Assembly (NCBI GenBank): GCA_902799855.1
Contig: CADCCA010000027.1
Location: 1-25,600 of the forward strand
Origin: an uncultured Erysipelotrichaceae bacterium
GTDB taxonomy: Bacteria > Bacillota_I > Bacilli_A > RFN20 > CAG-826
Reading direction: 5' to 3'
DNA length: 25,600 nt
Position numbers and translations under genes: made by a program. This document shows, piece by piece, positions 24,520-25,600 of this stretch. Positions within the stretch are counted from its first letter, which is position 1; each line of letters begins with the position of its first letter. A model generated the notes under the pieces. That model was not told the DNA's origin, ran no database searches, and saw nothing but the letters and a program-made list of their open reading frames with translations.

Positions 24520-25555
24520 CACCTTTACCTCCTTTGTTGTTCAATCCTTTGAAGTAATCGGTTAATGTCTCAGCGATGTATTCCAAAGCGGATAAGGCTT
24601 GGTCATAATCGATTCTTGTTGGTCCTAATAATGTAATCGCACGATTACCTTCCTCGCCTAAGTCGATTTTCGCGGTCACCATTGAGACGTCAGGATTTCC
24701 TTCGATATCACCGATACGAATGATTCGGCCTTCGTCATCCTTTTTAATCTCATCTTTAACTTCTTTAAGAAGTTGTTGATCGTTAAGTAACTTAAACACT
24801 TTTTCAAGTTTTTCGGTATCGTTTTTATATTCTTCACGAGTGAATAGTTCATCTCTTCCATAGAGGGATAAACGGTCACTAGCGAATCTCATGAATGTTT
24901 CAAGCAAAGCTTGGTAAACGAGGTCATGACCAACGATGTAGTCATTTAACACTGGTTTAAGGGCTTCGGTCTTTTCGACAAGTTCAACAATTGGTGTGCC
25001 TTTTAAACGATCGTTTAGTAAGGAGACACAGTTGACGATTTCACTCGCTTTTAAGTTCTCTGGCACGATGAAGGTTTTGTTTTCAACATAGCCTTTATCG
25101 GTAACAAAGATGGCGGTAATTGTGTTTTCAGAGATTTGCACCATTTGGATAGACGCTAATTTTTCTTTGTTCTCATCTGGTCCCATAACCACGGTAACTA
25201 AGTTAGTCATATGAGATAAAATCTCACAACTTTCTTTAATAACCGCATCAATGGATTTGACCTTTTGATCCAAAACAGTTTGAATGCTGTTTTTAAGTTG
25301 TTCATTGACCGCCCCATCTCTAAGCTTATCGCAATAATAACGATAACCTTGAGCGCTTGGGACACGGCCACTGCTACTATGGGTCTTTTCAATGAGTCCC
25401 ATTTTTTCTAAAGCGAACATTTCATTTCTGATGGTCGCTGAGGAATATGGGAGTTTATATTCTTCAATGAGAGTGTGAGAGCCAACTGGCTGGGCATTTT
25501 TAATAAAGTATTCAACGATGTATTTGAGAATCGTATCACTACGGGTTAAAGCCAT
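24512..25555 (-). CDS. hrcA: Heat-inducible transcription repressor HrcA
   Basis: HrcA represses the heat-shock operon by binding CIRCE. The N-terminal winged helix (about 1-80) is very typical: SDTILKYIVEYFIKNAQPVGS, YSSATIRNEMFALEKMGLI and HSSSGRVPSAQGYRYY. The GAF-like dimerisation domain follows, ending ITLLGPTRIDYDQALSALEYIAETL. At 347 residues it is complete. AAGGAGGAG lies just upstream of the ATG, between the start codon and the CIRCE-like operator, so the gene is autoregulated as in Bacillus. Confidence 0.97.
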   Translation of the reverse strand: MALTRSDTILKYIVEYFIKNAQPVGSHTLIEEYKLPYSSATIRNEMFALEKMGLIEKTHSSSGRVPSAQGYRYYCDKLRDGAVNEQLKNSIQTVLDQKVKSIDAVIKESCEILSHMTNLVTVVMGPDENKEKLASIQMVQISENTITAIFVTDKGYVENKTFIVPENLKASEIVNCVSLLNDRLKGTPIVELVEKTEALKPVLNDYIVGHDLVYQALLETFMRFASDRLSLYGRDELFTREEYKNDTEKLEKVFKLLNDQQLLKEVKDEIKKDDEGRIIRIGDIEGNPDVSMVTAKIDLGEEGNRAITLLGPTRIDYDQALSALEYIAETLTDYFKGLNNKGGKGDA

Positions 25556-25571
25556 GGTTTTCTCCTCCTTT

Positions 25572-25598
25572 TTAGCACTCTATCACTTTTTGTGCCAA
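25572..25598. promoter_or_regulatory. CIRCE operator upstream of hrcA
   Basis: TTAGCACTC (25572-25580), nine bases, then TTGTGCCAA (25590-25598). The hrcA-proximal arm matches the CIRCE consensus perfectly; the distal arm matches GAGTGCTAA at six of nine positions. It lies 16 bases before the hrcA start, the expected place. The promoter itself lies beyond the right edge. Confidence 0.85.
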
Positions 25599-25600
25599 TA

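Overview
The window is a low-GC Bacillota-type chromosome segment in which every gene is a core housekeeping gene; I see no phage, insertion sequence, CRISPR array, tRNA or rRNA. TGA is used as a stop (trmK, ybeY) and Trp is TGG, so the code is the standard bacterial one, not the Mycoplasma/Spiroplasma code. The gene order ybeY-cdd-era-recO-glyS-dnaG-rpoD-trmK-nif3-(ppiase)-nfo and the block hrcA-grpE-dnaK-dnaJ match Bacilli synteny. A streamlined Bacilli lineage (Erysipelotrichales, Acholeplasma-like or uncultured gut mollicute relatives) fits best, but the exact lineage is inference.

Layout. 1-1103 (minus): yqeH (runs off the left edge) overlapped by yqeG. 1305-5828 (minus): parE-parC, topoisomerase IV. 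5925-6716 (plus): plsY, divergent from parE and closed by a strong hairpin terminator. 6785-8467 (minus): yneF, efp, a metallo-beta-lactamase-fold hydrolase and rpmG. 8554-9612 (plus): ispG, meeting nfo tail to tail with overlapping stop codons. 9609-17809 (minus): the long replication/sigma/translation block. 17812-20786 (minus): era, cdd, ybeY and a C39-peptidase membrane protein. 20908-25600 (minus): the heat-shock operon dnaJ, dnaK, grpE, hrcA with a CIRCE-type operator at the right edge.

The genes fall into DNA topology and replication priming (parE, parC, dnaG), repair (nfo, recO), transcription initiation (rpoD), ribosome maturation and translation (yqeH, era, ybeY, efp, rpmG, glyS, trmK), protein folding under HrcA control, phospholipid and isoprenoid synthesis (plsY, ispG) and nucleotide salvage (cdd).

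The most notable points are: a 10-base gap in the most conserved part of rpoD that splits it into two frames; an in-frame loss of about 19 codons in the TOPRIM domain of parE; a C39 peptidase fused to a six-helix membrane domain but lacking the ABC ATPase; an EF-P whose conserved modified lysine is replaced; an AT-hook-like motif at the RpoD N-terminus; and a sliding-clamp-like motif at the ParC C-terminus. The two losses may be assembly errors rather than biology. I found no convincing new multi-gene system; the C39 membrane protein is the only gene here whose role is open.
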